From positions 1 through 41,873 of the forward strand of contig CAYMUP010000005.1 of assembly GCA_964393815.1 (NCBI GenBank): 41,873 bases of DNA, read 5' to 3'. The notes under the pieces are model-generated. The model searched no databases, was not told where the DNA came from, and saw only the letters and a program-made list of their open reading frames with translations. This stretch comes from JAGXIT01 sp964393815 (GTDB lineage Bacteria > Patescibacteriota > Saccharimonadia > Saccharimonadales > UBA4665). The translations under genes were made by a program, and so were the position numbers. Shown in pieces: positions 40,170 through 41,873 of the stretch (the stretch's first letter is position 1; every line of letters begins with the position of its first letter).

Positions 40170-40200
40170 AAATACCGGGTGATCGACCCGGTATTTTTTA
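40170..40200. terminator. Bidirectional terminator
   Basis: AAATACCGGGT (40170-40180) and ACCCGGTATTT (40186-40196) with a 5-nt loop. T-rich tails lie on both sides. On the minus strand it would end the PspC transcript before bL33. Confidence 0.8.
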
Positions 40201-40447
40201 ACCCTGCAGGGGTTTTTGGAGAATATAGTAAATTTGCTCGCTACTTTGTCCGCTTCGCCGTTTTTTCCGTCTTCAGCTGTAACGATAATTTACACGTGTA
40301 ATTATTGGCTCTGGTTAGTATGTTCCCTTCGGCTTTAACTACTTTTTGTAAGTGTTCGCTTTTTTATTTCGTTCGCTTACAAATGCAGGTTACACCCAAG
40401 CGCTTATGCTTGTCAAGCACTTTTATGTAACAGATCGCGCGTCAGCC

Positions 40448-40648
40448 TTAGTTATTGCTAGAGGGTTCTTCGGGCATAACCACCCAAAGAAGAACATAGA
40501 TCAAAATGCTTGGCCCACCAGGAAGCGCCAAGACAATCATGCCTATACGCACAACTGTGGGATCAACATTGAAATATTGCGCCAAGCCACCACACACACC
40601 TGCAATCTTGCGGTCAGTGCGAGATCGGTATAGTTTCTTTCCGTTCAT
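40448..40648 (-). CDS. PspC-domain protein
   Basis: 66 residues: a PspC domain alone. LYRSRTDRKIAGVCGGLAQY, then FNVDPTVVRIGMIVLALPGG and a hydrophobic end IYVLLWVVMPEEP. AAAGGA is placed 7 nt before the ATG. One membrane-inserted segment. PspC proteins respond to envelope stress in other bacteria; there are no other psp genes here. Confidence 0.9.
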   Translation of the reverse strand: MNGKKLYRSRTDRKIAGVCGGLAQYFNVDPTVVRIGMIVLALPGGPSILIYVLLWVVMPEEPSSNN

Positions 40649-40671
40649 AATCGTATCCTTTAGAAATCAAG

Positions 40672-40746
<75 letters not shown>

Positions 40747-40762
40747 ATAGGTTTTGGTGCTC

Positions 40763-40886
40763 CATACCTGAAGTATTCGGAAACACCTCTATCTCTTATG
40801 AAGCCTTGCATATTATAGCCCAACAGATAGAAATCTCAAAGCAGTACCTAGGTAGTGAGCTGGATGAGGAGCTGTTTAATGTGTGA
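40763..40886 (+). other. Possible C-terminal gene remnant next to tRNA-Thr
   Basis: The frame ending at TGA 40884-40886 reads ALHIIAQQIEISKQYLGSEL and DEELFNV, which looks like the end of a helical protein. No start codon or ribosome site is present outside the tRNA. May be a scar of past integration at the 5' side of the tRNA. Confidence 0.25.
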
Positions 40887-40949
40887 AGTAAAAGGACTCC
40901 TGCACTATACAAGAGCCCTCTTAATCCATATCCGCAAAAGTCCCTGACC

Positions 40950-41618
40950 CTAAGGCTTAGCGGTTTTGCGGGTTTGACCTTTTAGCTCTTTATAGGATTC
41001 TCGTAACTGCTCAATAATTTCGGTATAGTCGTGCTTATCAACATAATCCCAAGCATTAATATAGTCAGTTGCATCATAAATTTTATTATTGTCTATATCT
41101 CTCTTAAGACGTTCGGGCTGCTTAAGTGTGTCTAAGTAAATTGCTTTGTGCACGGCGTGTACTGGTATATGCACAACCGTTCCGAACGAGTGCTTTTTGC
41201 CAAAAAGCTTCTGCCACTCATTTAGAAGCATTGTTTCGTGGGGCACTGCCGTATTGTCGGTTAAGAGTCTGTGTATTAATTCGTGAGTGAGTATATCAAT
41301 AAACTCGTCTGGTTCCTTCATAACGCCAATAACCATAGGGTCGCTGAACGCGTTAAACCAAGGTGCTACATACACATCAACTATGTTTTGCCTAAACGAC
41401 AAGTCAAGAAGTTCTGTCATAGCAGTCAGTATTTTATGTTCTAGTGGATTCCAGGCTTTTTTGTAGTCGGCGACTCGCTTCTCCATCCACTCATCGTCTG
41501 CAAGAGTTTTATTCTTGCCCCACAGCTCGTGTAAATGTTTTGATGCGTTTTCGCGGAGTAGCCAGGCGTCCTTAATACGTATCTCGGGTAATATCTTCTT
41601 CTTTGCGTGTTCGCTCAT
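40950..41618 (-). CDS. HExxH metallopeptidase-like protein
   Basis: 222 residues, cytoplasmic. Residues about 110-130 contain DILTHELIHRLL, an H-E-x-x-H zinc motif, after a strand VYVAPWFNAFSDP. Residues downstream (VVHIPVHAVHKAIYLDTL) are His-rich and could give a third ligand. The N-terminus and C-terminus are charged and helical. It resembles minimal zincin-type domains, but no named family is recognised and the substrate is unknown. Monocistronic; start chosen at the ATG at 41618, the first in the frame. Confidence 0.55.
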   Translation of the reverse strand: MSEHAKKKILPEIRIKDAWLLRENASKHLHELWGKNKTLADDEWMEKRVADYKKAWNPLEHKILTAMTELLDLSFRQNIVDVYVAPWFNAFSDPMVIGVMKEPDEFIDILTHELIHRLLTDNTAVPHETMLLNEWQKLFGKKHSFGTVVHIPVHAVHKAIYLDTLKQPERLKRDIDNNKIYDATDYINAWDYVDKHDYTEIIEQLRESYKELKGQTRKTAKP

Positions 41619-41780
41619 ACATTTAATAATAGCATCTGTAAAATATTTTCAGAATCTTACAATTTACGGTGGTGCGTGAGTTTGTTAATTCTTATGTCTG
41701 TAAAACGGTAATTATCATAGTTCAGAATCTGACAGTTTTATGAGAAAACACCAATTTCACTCCTTTAAGAATTGCTTTAC

Positions 41781-41811
41781 ATCAAACAAAAAGCTCATCA
41801 TCACGATGAGC
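41781..41811 (-). terminator. Terminator of tRNA-Tyr
   Basis: GCTCATC (41793-41799) and GATGAGC (41805-41811) with a 5-nt loop, followed on the minus strand by TTTTTGTTTGAT. Confidence 0.8.
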
Positions 41812-41819
41812 CTCTGGTA

Positions 41820-41873
41820 TGGTGCAGGGTGTAGGATTCGAACCTACGAAGGCATAAGCCAGCAGATTTACAG
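41820..41873 (-). tRNA. tRNA-Tyr (anticodon GTA), partial
   Basis: The 3' part on the minus strand: anticodon loop with CTGTAAA (GTA), long variable arm (CTGGCTTATGCCTTCG region), T-loop TTCGAAT, acceptor CCCTGC, discriminator A, CCA. The 5' part lies beyond the window. Confidence 0.9.

Overview
The window is a bacterial chromosome segment of about 42 kb. It looks like a candidate-phyla-radiation genome, most likely Saccharibacteria (TM7). I infer this from the compact layout, many small secreted or membrane proteins without known function, the housekeeping set seen (SecG, LigA, HtpX, bL33, PspC, D,D-carboxypeptidase), a zwf/pgl/gnd pentose-phosphate cluster next to glycogen-type enzymes, and many genes whose start codon sits 6-9 nt after a -10 hexamer. 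TGA is used as an ordinary stop (for example ligA and the cargo operon), so the UGA-Gly code of SR1/Gracilibacteria is not used. The phylum call is an inference and was not tested by phylogeny.

Layout. (1) 1-4.3 kb: the tail of a tRNA with its terminator, a secreted propeller-like protein, a GlcD-like FAD oxidase with a small membrane protein, and a secreted beta-trefoil-like protein that appears frameshifted inside its signal peptide. (2) About 4.3-15.7 kb: an accessory island ending at tRNA-Leu(CAG). It holds gene remnants, a hydroxyacid-dehydrogenase homologue without its catalytic residues, two methyltransferases, a split serine recombinase (6.87-7.38 and 10.24-10.91 kb), a TyrA-like dehydrogenase plus a solo B3/4 (PheT-type editing) protein behind a Tyr-codon-rich attenuator, a TM2 gene behind a structured leader, an ATGA-coupled four-gene cargo operon, and an intact large serine recombinase. 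The last two modules are each bounded by inverted repeats (174/175 bp and a perfect 105 bp). The outer ends of these repeats are a hexamer, GCACCA, which is also the 3' end of the tRNA-Leu. (3) 15.9-20.8 kb, minus strand: dacA-type carboxypeptidase, pepP, YvlD-like membrane protein, secG and a peptide-binding protein, probably one operon. (4) 20.9-26.5 kb, plus strand: htpX, a multipass membrane protein, ligA (without zinc-finger cysteines) and an anchored surface protein, followed by a candidate small RNA. (5) 26.7-32.1 kb: orphan genes, an NmrA-like reductase, a UvrA-like remnant, tRNA-Trp, and a flavinylation set (exported FMN-binding protein, ApbE, ferric-reductase-like membrane oxidoreductase). 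(6) 32.2-39.8 kb: pgl, gnd, zwf, then a GT4/5 glycosyltransferase, GH57 and GH15. (7) 39.9-41.9 kb, minus strand: bL33, PspC, tRNA-Thr, an HExxH protein and a partial tRNA-Tyr.

The strongest candidates for undescribed biology lie in the island: the attenuated TyrA-like + B3/4 pair, the two adjacent inverted-repeat modules sharing one core at the tRNA-Leu end, and three separate attenuator-like leaders within 6 kb. All structures were read by eye; no folding, alignment or database search was run.
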